A stretch of 31,900 nt of DNA from SOKG01 sp964449845 (GCA_964449845.1 CAYVES010000009.1:1-31900); one strand, 5' to 3'. Positions 8,389 to 16,305 are shown, counted from the stretch's first letter. Numbers and translations are program-made. Notes: generated from the letters alone by a model not told the origin.

Positions 8389-8706
8389 TTACCACTTCAT
8401 CAAGTCCATCTGCTCGACGTCGACACTCTGACGGCTGCGATAGATGGCGATTATTATCGCCAGCCCTACCGCTGCCTCGGCAGCAGCCACGGTCATAATG
8501 AAGATGGCGAAGACGTGCCCTGTGAGCAGCACCACGTCGGGCACCAGATACCGTGAAAACGCAACCATGGCAATGTTCACCGCATTAAGCATGATCTCGA
8601 TGCACATCAGGATCGCCACCGCATTGCGCTTGGCCAGTGCCCCATATAGCCCTATGGAGAACAGAACTGCTGAGAGTATCAGGTAGTGTTCAATTCCCAG
8701 ACTCAT
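8389..8706 (-). CDS. nuoK: NADH-quinone oxidoreductase subunit K
   Basis: A 105-aa membrane subunit with three predicted helices, homologous to ND4L. The two conserved membrane glutamates of the family are visible at Glu37 (CIEIMLNAVN) and Glu77 (AAAEAAVGLA). They are part of the proton-translocation path. The length is typical. The ATG at 8706 follows the nuoJ stop by two bases, with AAGGA seven bases upstream. Confidence 0.97.
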   Translation of the reverse strand: MSLGIEHYLILSAVLFSIGLYGALAKRNAVAILMCIEIMLNAVNIAMVAFSRYLVPDVVLLTGHVFAIFIMTVAAAEAAVGLAIIIAIYRSRQSVDVEQMDLMKW

Positions 8707-8708
8707 GA

Positions 8709-9233
8709 CTATTCCTTATCCTTACTCCTGACCAGCACCACAGCTCCTATGAGTGCTGCCAGCAGGAGCACTGATGCTATCTCGAAGGGAAGTACAAACC
8801 CTCCCTCTTTATTGAAAAGCGCTTGGGCGATATGGCTTGTAGTTGAGTCATCGACTGGCACTGTTACTGCCTGCTGGGGTACGTCTTTGATCGATGGCCA
8901 ATCAGTGACTGCGACGACGGAGATAATGGTTACCATGATCAATAAGGCAAGCAGCAGGGCAGGGCCGTTGAGTCTGTTGAAGGGATTGCCTTGTTGTACG
9001 TTCCGGGTTAGCATGATCGCGAATATGAGAAGCATGCCGATAGCGCCAACATAGATTAGAACTTGTACTGCGGCTAGGAAATCGGCATTGAGCGTTATGT
9101 AGATACCGGCGATGGTAAAGAAACACAGTACCAGAAGCAGGGCAGCACGAAAGATGTCGCGCAATAATACCACAGCCAGTGCAGCACCCACCGCGACCAG
9201 CGCCATTATCCAGAAAGCTATCTCAGTTATCAT
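8709..9233 (-). CDS. nuoJ: NADH-quinone oxidoreductase subunit J
   Basis: A 174-aa ND6-type membrane subunit with about five predicted helices, including the conserved AVQVLIYVGAIGMLLIFAIML region around the third helix. The reading frame is open for another 13 codons upstream (to 9272), but the ATG at 9233 begins directly before the first hydrophobic helix (MITEIAFWIMAL) and overlaps nuoI by only 11 bases, so it is preferred. The C-terminus is short and charged. It lies between nuoI and nuoK with almost no spacing. Confidence 0.94.
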   Translation of the reverse strand: MITEIAFWIMALVAVGAALAVVLLRDIFRAALLLVLCFFTIAGIYITLNADFLAAVQVLIYVGAIGMLLIFAIMLTRNVQQGNPFNRLNGPALLLALLIMVTIISVVAVTDWPSIKDVPQQAVTVPVDDSTTSHIAQALFNKEGGFVLPFEIASVLLLAALIGAVVLVRSKDKE

Positions 9234-9732
9234 CTTTAGCTGCCATTTCCTGTGATAACTGCCCATAGACAAGGAGCGTCTGCTTTGGAATCTGCCCCTC
9301 GAGCTCGGGATGGCCGTAAGCGCTGGGCTCGGCGTCTGCAGACATCAGTATCTCCTTGTCAGCCCACAGTAATCTTCGGCTGTATCGAGACTGTTCGTAG
9401 CTGCGTCCCATGTAGAGGGCGTTGTACGGGCAGACTTCGACACAGAGGCCACAGAACATGCAGCGCCCTATGTCGAACTCGATCTTATCCACAACATATT
9501 TGTCACCATTCTTCGAGGTCTTGATCTGGATGATGCCGTGGGGGCAGTTCTTGGCACAGGTGGCGCATCCGGTGCACAGGTCGCTACGCCACACGAACTG
9601 CTGCCCTCGGATACGGCGTGACGTGTGAAGCCTCATATCAGGGTACTGCGTTGTGATGTTCTTACGGAACAGGTGCTTGAAGGTCAGCGCCATACCCTTG
9701 GCTATACCTAGCCCGTACTTCTCCAACCTCAA
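9223..9732 (-). CDS. nuoI: NADH-quinone oxidoreductase subunit I (2x[4Fe-4S])
   Basis: A 169-aa ferredoxin-like subunit of the peripheral arm, carrying clusters N6a and N6b in TYKY-type motifs: Cys53/56/59/63 and Cys91/94/97/101. The N-terminal amphipathic region (GLGIAKGMALTFKHLFRK) is typical. The start is a TTG at 9732. It is chosen because an extended AGGAGGAGG lies at 9746-9738, five to six bases upstream, while the only alternative ATG (codon 14, 9693) is within conserved sequence. The gene overlaps the last 71 bases of nuoH. Confidence 0.96.
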   Translation of the reverse strand: MRLEKYGLGIAKGMALTFKHLFRKNITTQYPDMRLHTSRRIRGQQFVWRSDLCTGCATCAKNCPHGIIQIKTSKNGDKYVVDKIEFDIGRCMFCGLCVEVCPYNALYMGRSYEQSRYSRRLLWADKEILMSADAEPSAYGHPELEGQIPKQTLLVYGQLSQEMAAKDDN

Positions 9733-10918
9733 CTCTTCCTCCTCCTAATTTGAAGAATACCTTCGACCACAGCAGGATGAGTACGGCTGCGATGGCCCAG
9801 TTCACGAATATGAATGGCCAGGGGAAACTCTCCCAACCTGACATCCACTCATCCCAGACCAGAACTTCGGCAGCGGTGACGAAGAGGTTGATCAACGCCA
9901 TCGGAAGCAAGAATTTCCAGGAAAACGCCATGATTTGATCTATCCGAACGCGGATCAGAGTCGCGCGCATCCACAAGATGACCAAGAAGACCAGAAACAC
10001 CTTGGCTGTGAAGAAGATCCAAACAGGGAACGCTATTCCCCATGGCAACTTCCAGCCGCCGAGGAACAGGGTGGTCACAATGGTGGCGACCGCCAGGGTA
10101 TTTACATACTCCGCGAGGAAGAAGGTGGCAAACTTCATCCCCGAATACTCGGTGAAGTACCCAGTCGTTAGCTCTGACTCTGCTTCTATCTGGTCCATCG
10201 GTGAGCGGTTGAGCTCGGTCATTGCGCCTAAGAAGTATATCAGGAAGCCGAGGGGCTGCAGCAGGATGAAGGGGATTGCCTGCTGGTCAACGATTGTGGA
10301 CATTTGCAGCGAGCCTACTATCAGCACCACACCGACAATGGAGAGCACCATCGGTACCTCGTAGCTCACCAGTTGCGCTACTGCCCTCATCGCCCCCAGC
10401 AATGAGTACTTGTTGTTCGAACCCCATCCGGCCATGAATATCGCAAAGACTCCCAGAGAACCGATGGCAACTATATAGAGTATGCCGATGTCAATATCGG
10501 CAAAGGTCCCCATGTTGCGGCCGTCAAAAGCCTCTTTGCCCAGGGGGATGGCGGCGAAGAGCATGAACGCGGCGAAGAACAGCACCACAGGAGCAACCCA
10601 GTGTATCACCTTGTCTCCTTTGGCAGGCATGACGAATTCCTTCACCAATAGCTTGATGGCGTCTGCAATCGGCTGCAGTAACCCGAATGGGCCGCAGCGA
10701 TTTGGCCCGGGACGAAGCTGCATCCAGGCAATAAACCGCCTCTCCAACCAGATGAATATTATCACTATGGGGAATACGAACATGAGCATAAGGGTAATGC
10801 CGATAAGGCTGTCGAGGAATACTATCAATGAACTGGCAAGGCCGTGGTCATTTAGAAACCCAAGCCAGTCAGCGCGCACGTTCGCGAACAGGTCGACGAT
10901 GTAATCCCAGGCGTTCAT
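9662..10918 (-). CDS. nuoH: NADH-quinone oxidoreductase subunit H
   Basis: The ND1-type membrane subunit that forms much of the quinone-binding site, 418 aa. It shows the conserved LERRFIAWMQLRPGPNRCGP segment (residues 58-77) and the acidic loop AMTELNRSPMDQIEAESELT that faces the quinone cavity. It is longer than many NuoH proteins. The last 24 residues are hydrophilic and lie over the start of nuoI. The Gly-Gly-Gly-Arg stretch there is encoded by the Shine-Dalgarno sequence of nuoI. The ATG at 10918 overlaps the nuoD stop codon (ATGs and stops share one base). Confidence 0.97.
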   Translation of the reverse strand: MNAWDYIVDLFANVRADWLGFLNDHGLASSLIVFLDSLIGITLMLMFVFPIVIIFIWLERRFIAWMQLRPGPNRCGPFGLLQPIADAIKLLVKEFVMPAKGDKVIHWVAPVVLFFAAFMLFAAIPLGKEAFDGRNMGTFADIDIGILYIVAIGSLGVFAIFMAGWGSNNKYSLLGAMRAVAQLVSYEVPMVLSIVGVVLIVGSLQMSTIVDQQAIPFILLQPLGFLIYFLGAMTELNRSPMDQIEAESELTTGYFTEYSGMKFATFFLAEYVNTLAVATIVTTLFLGGWKLPWGIAFPVWIFFTAKVFLVFLVILWMRATLIRVRIDQIMAFSWKFLLPMALINLFVTAAEVLVWDEWMSGWESFPWPFIFVNWAIAAVLILLWSKVFFKLGGGRVEVGEVRARYSQGYGADLQAPVP

Positions 10919-12021
10919 TATCTATCAACCTCGCCCAAGGCGATGTCAATGCTTCCGAAGATCACGATGAGATCAGCCACTTTCCATCCCAAGCTGATTT
11001 CGCGCAGCACAGTCAGATTGATCAACTCCGGAGGACGCACTCTAAAACGATAAGGCGCTATGGAGCCGTCGCTAACCAGGTAAAACCCCAACTCGCCCGT
11101 CGGTGCTTCGATATGACCGTAGGCCTCGCCCTTTGGCGGGCGTATCAGGCTGGGCACCTTGGCCTGGACCTCACCCGAGGGCAGTTGCTCTATAGCCTGC
11201 TCCAGGATGCGAACGCTTTGCCTCATCTCCTCGATCCTCACCCGGTAGCGGTCGTATACATCGCCGACGGTGCCTGTCGGGATATCGAAATCGAAGCGAT
11301 CGTAGACCGAGTACGGGTCGGCTTTGCGAATGTCCCACTGCACCCCGCTCGCCCGAAGCACAGGGCCACTGCAGGAGTTGTTTATGGCCACATCAGCGGG
11401 CAAAATGCCTACCCCTTTGGTGCGAGCGAGCACGATCTCGTTCTCCTTCAGAAGCTGGTCATACTCGTCGACAAAGCCTGGCATCTCTCGAACGAACTTC
11501 TTCACCGCGGGCAGAAACTCTGGTGGGATGTCATGGCTCAGCCCGCCGATGCGCATGTAGTTATAGGTCAACCTCTGCCCGCAGACCATGTCGTAAAAGT
11601 CAAGGATCTTCTCCCGCTCCCGGTACATGTAGAGAAGGGGGGTCATCATAGCGCCGAGCTCATTGGTGAGAAAGCCGACCGCCATAAGGTGCCTGGAGAT
11701 ACGCATTAGCTCCGCCATAATCACCCTGAGGTACTCCGCCCTCTGAGGAACCTCTATCCCTGCCAGCTTCTCCACTGCGAGCACATAGGCGAAGTTATTG
11801 GCCATCGAAGCCAGATAGTCCATCCGGTCGGTGAAGGGTATGTTCTGAGTGTAGGTGCGCCCCTCGGCCAGCTTCTCGATGCCGCGATGAAGATATCCGA
11901 AGATCGGCTCCACATCCACGATCACTTCCCCATCGAGCGTCACTCTCATGCGAAAGACGCCATGGGTTGATGGGTGCTGGGGGCCAAAATTCAGGACAAA
12001 GGGCTCGGTTCTAAGCTCCAT
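10918..12021 (-). CDS. nuoD: NADH-quinone oxidoreductase subunit D (49-kDa)
   Basis: A 367-aa quinone-site subunit of the peripheral arm, related to the large subunit of [NiFe] hydrogenases but without its nickel-binding cysteines. The conserved FGPQHPSTHG loop (residues 12-21) holds the histidine that contacts the quinone head group. The GYLHRGIEKL and ERSAEE-equivalent regions follow. The ATG at 12021 is preferred over a frame-open ATG at 12069, because it starts at the family's usual N-terminus and overlaps the upstream radical SAM gene by only 11 bases. It is separated from nuoC by that radical SAM gene. Confidence 0.96.
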   Translation of the reverse strand: MELRTEPFVLNFGPQHPSTHGVFRMRVTLDGEVIVDVEPIFGYLHRGIEKLAEGRTYTQNIPFTDRMDYLASMANNFAYVLAVEKLAGIEVPQRAEYLRVIMAELMRISRHLMAVGFLTNELGAMMTPLLYMYREREKILDFYDMVCGQRLTYNYMRIGGLSHDIPPEFLPAVKKFVREMPGFVDEYDQLLKENEIVLARTKGVGILPADVAINNSCSGPVLRASGVQWDIRKADPYSVYDRFDFDIPTGTVGDVYDRYRVRIEEMRQSVRILEQAIEQLPSGEVQAKVPSLIRPPKGEAYGHIEAPTGELGFYLVSDGSIAPYRFRVRPPELINLTVLREISLGWKVADLIVIFGSIDIALGEVDR

Positions 12022-13744
12022 ACCTGGACTCGCTCCCTGTAGCAAAAGCCCACAGTATCCTGGGGGCATTGCGCATGAAAGATGCAGCCGGCCAGTGTAG
12101 CTCCTTCTTCTGGCATATGGATGATGAACTCAATCTATCCGCAGCCTGCTTTAAGGACATCATTCTGTCGCTGTCGATGCCGTGATCTATAACAATGCGA
12201 TCGATCGCCTTCATCAACTCCATTGCACCCCTGGCGCGGGCCTGCACTCCAGCAGCCACTTTGGGTGCAATCAGGCCGTGTTCCAGCTTCAACTGATTAA
12301 AGGCCAGCGCGGCATCATAGGTACTCGTCACTATTTCGTCTTTGGTCATCCACTCTGTCTCATAGTTCAGCATGTATTTCCAGCTTGGACTCTTAAGGAC
12401 TCTGCGGTGCTCCTCCAGCGTACGACAAGACAAACGGTAGCCATACTCCTCGGGATTCTCGAAAGCCTTACTCGCCGGGTCAAGGAAGGGAGCCAGGGGC
12501 GATATAAAAGGAAGAAGTCTCTTCTTGTGGCCAAATTCCCTCAGCAATCCTCCCAAGTAGACCGCATTCTCCATCACCGAACGATATGTTTGCTTGGGGA
12601 GACCGATCATGAAGAACAGGTCGAACCTCTTACAGCCGTTCTCCAGGGCGCCGTGAATGGTATTCTCTATCTCATGGTTGCTATATCTCTTACCGAAGGC
12701 GCGCCGTACTTCCTCGTCAGTTGACTCCGGCGACCATTGGATATTGTAGTTGGGAATGGCCTTATTCACCTTCATGAAGAAGTCGCTTCCAGCAGGGGCG
12801 AAAAGCTCCAAGACTATCGGCCCTCTCACCTTGGCAGCTTTGATGGCCCACAACAGCTCATCGGCATAAGCCTCGCCTGGCTGGCGAATATCCCCAATCA
12901 CAAACACAGGGCCGTTGAGGTAGCGCTGTATGCTGACGATATCGTTAGCCAGGAGTTGCGGGCTTCTATAGGCCGTTTTCTCCCTGCCAAAGCTGTTCTT
13001 GTAGGCATATCTTGAGCCGCCGCAGGTAAGGCAGTCGTGATTGCAGCCACGGCAGGTAACCGCACAGGTTAAGGGATAATGCATCCAATTGCCAAAAGGA
13101 GTTATCCCGACCAGGTCCCGGTACTTAAGCACCGATCTTACCGGATAGGAGTAGTCCAGGGGCATCTCATCGAGACTTGTGGGAACCGAGGTGAGGGGAT
13201 TATGATGAGCCACGCCATCTTCATCCTTCCAGCTCAGATTCGGGACGTCATGAACTGGCTCCCCAGCCTTTATCCGCTCTACTAACTGAAGCGTTGGTAT
13301 CTCCGTGGAATCGCCACGCACAACAAAATCAACCTGTGGATATGTGATCAGCTCTCGGTGGAAGTAGCTCGCGGACAACCCCCCCATTATGATGGGAGTG
13401 GAAGGATGAAGCCTTTTTACTATCCTCGCCAGCTCCAGACTGCCGTGGGCATGTGGCAGCCAGTGCAGGTCGATGCCGAAAGCACTGGCGGAGAGCTTCT
13501 TGACGAATTGCTCAACATCGAACTTCGCGTCTCTGAGCATGCGGTAAGCGATGTTTATGATCCTGGCATGTACCCCGTTCCTCTCCAGGTAGGCGCCGAT
13601 GCTGACAAGGCCGATGGGATACATTTCAAAAACGGGTGTCGATGGGATCACATCGCTTATGGGGCCATACATTATCGCGTGTTCCCTGAAATCGTAGTTG
13701 CTCGGAGCGTGCAGCAATATCAAGTCAGGCTTTGTCATTGCCAA
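12011..13744 (-). CDS. B12-binding / radical SAM protein between nuoC and nuoD
   Basis: A 577-aa enzyme with an N-terminal cobalamin-binding-like region (about residues 8-160; PIIMGGLSASYFH at 117-129 is typical) and a radical SAM core whose [4Fe-4S] ligands are Cys234, Cys238 and Cys241 (CX3CX2C, within CNHDCLTCGGS). Another Cys pair (Cys227, Cys231) precedes them. A C-terminal helical domain of about 130 residues follows. The reaction is unknown; cobalamin-dependent radical SAM enzymes often methylate or rearrange lipids, cofactors or peptides. The start is a TTG at 13744 with AAAGG seven bases upstream; an ATG lies two codons in. It begins 11 bases after nuoC and runs into nuoD, so it is part of the nuo transcript. 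Confidence 0.9.
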   Translation of the reverse strand: MAMTKPDLILLHAPSNYDFREHAIMYGPISDVIPSTPVFEMYPIGLVSIGAYLERNGVHARIINIAYRMLRDAKFDVEQFVKKLSASAFGIDLHWLPHAHGSLELARIVKRLHPSTPIIMGGLSASYFHRELITYPQVDFVVRGDSTEIPTLQLVERIKAGEPVHDVPNLSWKDEDGVAHHNPLTSVPTSLDEMPLDYSYPVRSVLKYRDLVGITPFGNWMHYPLTCAVTCRGCNHDCLTCGGSRYAYKNSFGREKTAYRSPQLLANDIVSIQRYLNGPVFVIGDIRQPGEAYADELLWAIKAAKVRGPIVLELFAPAGSDFFMKVNKAIPNYNIQWSPESTDEEVRRAFGKRYSNHEIENTIHGALENGCKRFDLFFMIGLPKQTYRSVMENAVYLGGLLREFGHKKRLLPFISPLAPFLDPASKAFENPEEYGYRLSCRTLEEHRRVLKSPSWKYMLNYETEWMTKDEIVTSTYDAALAFNQLKLEHGLIAPKVAAGVQARARGAMELMKAIDRIVIDHGIDSDRMMSLKQAADRLSSSSICQKKELHWPAASFMRNAPRILWAFATGSESRYGA

Positions 13745-13755
13745 CTATACGCCTT

Positions 13756-14217
13756 TCAAAGATAATCCCTCCTGAGCGGGTGTCCCTGAAATCCCTCCCA
13801 GAGGAATATGCGTTTCATGTTGGGATGACCATCAAAGCGAATTCCCAGGAGATCATAGACCTCTCTCTCCTGGAAATCGGCTCCCTTCCAGACGGAAACC
13901 ACGGAGGGTAAGGTGGGCTGTTCTCGGTCGTAGCATCTGGTCTTGATGACAAGGCTGTGGTTGTGTCTCATCGAGAGCAAATGATAAACCACCTCGAGAT
14001 AATCGAGGTAGTCAACGCCGGTGAGATTGACCAGGTAATCGAAATCGAGTCCTGTGGTTTGGTTAAGGAGACGGCAGACTTCGAAGATCGATTCGCTTTT
14101 TACCAAGACCGAGGTCTCGTTGTATTCAACCACTGCACCTGGAAGCTGCTCCCCTATCTTTTCGGCAGCTTCCTTTGCTATAAATGGCTTCGTCATGTTG
14201 CTGTTTGCTGTCTCCAA
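13756..14217 (-). CDS. nuoC: NADH-quinone oxidoreductase subunit C (30-kDa)
   Basis: A 153-aa peripheral-arm subunit that packs against NuoD. The family signature FQEREVYDLLGIRFDGHPN is at about residues 114-132, followed by RIFLWEGFQGHPLRRDYL at the C-terminus. The start is either a TTG at 14217, three bases after the preceding small gene, or an ATG at 14196 with a weak GGAG site 14 bases upstream. The TTG is given here but the choice is uncertain. The next gene is a radical SAM enzyme rather than nuoD. Confidence 0.94.
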   Translation of the reverse strand: METANSNMTKPFIAKEAAEKIGEQLPGAVVEYNETSVLVKSESIFEVCRLLNQTTGLDFDYLVNLTGVDYLDYLEVVYHLLSMRHNHSLVIKTRCYDREQPTLPSVVSVWKGADFQEREVYDLLGIRFDGHPNMKRIFLWEGFQGHPLRRDYL

Positions 14218-14220
14218 AAC

Positions 14221-14400
14221 CTAGAGCTTCTCGAGCTCAGTCTCAGGAAATGCCATGCGGTAGCCGGTTTTATCAGCCCTTATTATGATCCACCCTTTAG
14301 GGTCTTCTTTAACCTCTACCACTTCCCCCTCCCATCCGCTGAGGGTGTAGTCTGGTCTCTCCTTGACCCTGATCCTATCACCTGTCTTCAAATCTGCCAT
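14221..14400 (-). CDS. Small SH3-like protein between nuoB and nuoC (NdhS-like candidate)
   Basis: A 59-codon gene too short for usual ORF cut-offs. The protein begins MADLKTGDRIRVKERPDY and ends ETELEKL. It is rich in alternating hydrophobic residues (GDRIRVK, GEVVEV, GWIIIRA, YRMAF), as in a small SH3-like barrel. The gene fits exactly between nuoB (two-base gap after the nuoB stop) and nuoC (three bases before its TTG). AAGGAG stands seven bases before its ATG, inside the end of nuoB. The G-x-x-(I/V)-R-V-K ... G-(W/F)-E-G-x-V ... F ... E-L-E pattern recalls NdhS, the ferredoxin-docking SH3-like subunit of photosynthetic NDH-1. That comparison is from memory. That it is a real gene is well supported; its function is inference. 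Confidence 0.85.
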   Translation of the reverse strand: MADLKTGDRIRVKERPDYTLSGWEGEVVEVKEDPKGWIIIRADKTGYRMAFPETELEKL

Positions 14401-14402
14401 TT

Positions 14403-15005
14403 CTAGCTCCTTGCAATGCTGTCCTGCGATATCTTCTCATGCAACATCATGAGACCGTAGTACAGAGACTCGGGGCGTGGTGGGCACCCCGGCACATATA
14501 CATCCACGGGAACGATGCGATTGACTCCGGGCACGACGCTGTATGAATCGGCAAAAGGCCCGCCGCTGATGGCGCATGAGCCCATGGCCACCACCCATTT
14601 TGGCTCTGCCATCTGGTCGTAAATCATCTTGAGTGCGGGCGCCATCTTCCAGGTCAGTGTTCCCGACACGATCATGAGGTCAGCCTGACGTGGTGAGGCC
14701 CGAAAGAGCTCCATGCCGAAGCGAGAGATATCAAACCGCAAGGCTGCAGCGGCAATCATCTCCATGGCGCAGCAAGCCAGACCAAAGTTCACTGGCCAGC
14801 ATGACCACCGCCGCCCCCAGTTCAAGATGGTGTCGAGCTTAGCGGTGAAGACACTGCGCTGTAGCTCCTCATCAATCCAATGGTCAGGATCTGGTATCGG
14901 CTGCTGGGAGCTGGCCATCAGTGCCTCAATGACTTTGCCTTCGTCTCTATCGAGCTCCATGGGTGAATAGACTGGTGTGAAGTCCTGTCCGCTCTCTATT
15001 TCCAT
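14403..15005 (-). CDS. nuoB: NADH-quinone oxidoreductase subunit B (cluster N2)
   Basis: The 20-kDa peripheral subunit that carries the terminal [4Fe-4S] cluster N2, which reduces quinone. The ligands are the tandem Cys78-Cys79 (GLACCAMEM), Cys144 (MGSCAISGG) and Cys174 (VPGCPPRPE). At 200 aa it has an N-terminal extension of roughly 40 residues, acidic and variable, before the conserved core. The ATG at 15005 overlaps the end of nuoA by ten bases. It is followed directly by a 59-codon gene before nuoC. Confidence 0.97.
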   Translation of the reverse strand: MEIESGQDFTPVYSPMELDRDEGKVIEALMASSQQPIPDPDHWIDEELQRSVFTAKLDTILNWGRRWSCWPVNFGLACCAMEMIAAAALRFDISRFGMELFRASPRQADLMIVSGTLTWKMAPALKMIYDQMAEPKWVVAMGSCAISGGPFADSYSVVPGVNRIVPVDVYVPGCPPRPESLYYGLMMLHEKISQDSIARS

Positions 15006-15445
15006 TCCAAGACTCTCTTTCTCCAGGCGTAAACGAGACCCACCACCAGGATAAGGATGAAGATGAGCATCTCAACGAAGCCGAAAAGCTTGAGCTGCTT
15101 GAAATGTACCGCCCAGGGGTAGAGGAAGACCGTCTCAATATCGAAGACGACGAAAAGCAGGGCATAGAAATAATAGCGGAAGTTGAACTGTATCCATGAG
15201 GGACCTATGGTCTGCATTCCGCACTCGTAGGTAGAAGTCTTCACCCCCTCAGGGTCGGGTCGCTTGGGTCGAGCACTGACGAGCTTGGCTACTAGAAGAA
15301 TCAAGGCTGGTACTGAAATGGCAGCAACGAGGAGTATAGCTATATAACCGTAATCAGCCAGCAAGCGCTTATCATCCCTTCTTAGCTGGTCGCTGGTTAT
15401 GATACCATAGGGTGTTGGGACAATGCAATAGGTTACCACGTACAT
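14996..15445 (-). CDS. nuoA: NADH-quinone oxidoreductase subunit A
   Basis: The first gene of the operon, an ND3-type membrane subunit with three predicted helices. The quinone-channel loop with TSTYECGM (about residue 73) and the DIETVFLYPWA motif are both present. The 149-aa form starts at the ATG at 15445 and has about 30 extra N-terminal residues and no clear ribosome site. An in-frame TTG just before LADYGYIAI (about codon 29) would give a more usual length. Start uncertain, identity firm. Confidence 0.94.
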   Translation of the reverse strand: MYVVTYCIVPTPYGIITSDQLRRDDKRLLADYGYIAILLVAAISVPALILLVAKLVSARPKRPDPEGVKTSTYECGMQTIGPSWIQFNFRYYFYALLFVVFDIETVFLYPWAVHFKQLKLFGFVEMLIFILILVVGLVYAWRKRVLEWK

Positions 15446-15529
15446 ATTGTGACAACTGGGGCAGAATCCTACAATTCGTAGTTACTATTCGTAAGTATCG
15501 CGTTTATAATATATGTAAGAGGCTAATAT
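15446..15529. promoter_or_regulatory. Divergent promoter region, nuoA / PHP gene
   Basis: This 84-base AT-rich gap separates the divergent nuoA and PHP genes and must hold promoters for both. On the plus strand TTACTA (15482-15487) and TATAAT (15505-15510) are 17 bases apart and precede an AAGAGG ribosome site. On the minus strand only a weak candidate is visible: TTACGA and TAGGAT, 17 bases apart. So the start of the 12.7-kb nuo transcript is not resolved by eye. Confidence 0.5.
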
Positions 15530-16153
15530 ATGCTTATCGATCTCCATACCCACACCTGGCCCCGCTCCGATGACAGTGACCTGAAGCCTGGGGAGTTGAT
15601 TCAGCAGGCGAAGCGCTCAGGGCTTGATGGCATCTGTTTCACCGAGCACGATTGGCACTGGAAAGAGGAGGATATAGCTCGACTGAGCGATGAGCACGAT
15701 TTCCCAATCTTTCACGGGATGGAGATAAGCTCTGATGAAGGGCACCTTCTGGTTTACGGGCTAGCCGAATACAAATTCGGCATGCATCATGCTGAATTCG
15801 TCAGGAGATTGGTAGACGAGGTCGGCGGTGTTATCATTCTGGCGCATCCCTACAGAGGGCGGGTGCGTTATAATCCCAACCCTGATCAGTTGTTGGACAG
15901 TGTCTGCAAGAACCACATCTTCGATCTGGTCGATGCAGTTGAAGTGCTGAATGGCAGGTCCAAAGACAAAGAAAACAGCTTCGCTGGCGAGCTATGTCGC
16001 AGGCTGCGCCTGAGAGGAGTCGGTGGTAGCGACGCTCACTCCTTTTCGGACATACCGTCGTGCGCAACGCGGTTTGAAAAAAGGATCAGCAATGTAGAGG
16101 AGCTGGTCACCAAGATCAAGGAGGGGCGATTCAGAGCCGTAGATCTTCGCTGA
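15530..16153 (+). CDS. PHP-domain metal-dependent phosphoesterase
   Basis: A 207-aa protein of the polymerase-and-histidinol-phosphatase family. The metal-binding motifs are in order: HTHTW with His6 and His8, TEHD (38-41), the GMEI glutamate (Glu65), AHPYRG (His106) and GSDAH (Asp168, His170). Such stand-alone PHP proteins are often phosphatases or nucleases acting on small phosphorylated compounds; the substrate is unknown here. It starts at an ATG behind AAGAGG and a predicted promoter in the divergent gap with nuoA. It is convergent with holA. Confidence 0.92.
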   Translation: MLIDLHTHTWPRSDDSDLKPGELIQQAKRSGLDGICFTEHDWHWKEEDIARLSDEHDFPIFHGMEISSDEGHLLVYGLAEYKFGMHHAEFVRRLVDEVGGVIILAHPYRGRVRYNPNPDQLLDSVCKNHIFDLVDAVEVLNGRSKDKENSFAGELCRRLRLRGVGGSDAHSFSDIPSCATRFEKRISNVEELVTKIKEGRFRAVDLR

Positions 16154-16198
16154 ACTGGACCTGGTAACCGATGAGGAGGCTTCTACAGGTGGAAGCGC

Positions 16199-16281
16199 GT
16201 AGGGTGGGTGAAATGAAATGGAACCCACCTTCCCCAATGGAGATACAGGTGGTGGGTTTCGCTGCGCTGCACCCACCCTAC
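16199..16281. repeat. Imperfect palindromic repeat between convergent genes
   Basis: GTAGGGTGGGTG (16199-16210) is the exact reverse complement of 16270-16281. A second pair, AACCCACC at 16222-16229 and GGTGGGTT at 16251-16258, lies inside. The right half contains TTTCGCTGCGCTGCACCCAC, a form I recall from dispersed intergenic repeats in many bacteria. It lies between the stops of the PHP gene and holA and could also act as a two-way transcription barrier. Confidence 0.7.
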
Positions 16282-16305
16282 TACTTGGAGATAATGCCTG
16301 GCTTG

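Noticed and set aside
10828..11709. 293-codon open frame on the plus strand
   Set aside because: It lies antisense to nuoD and nuoH, both unmistakable, and has no family-like motifs.
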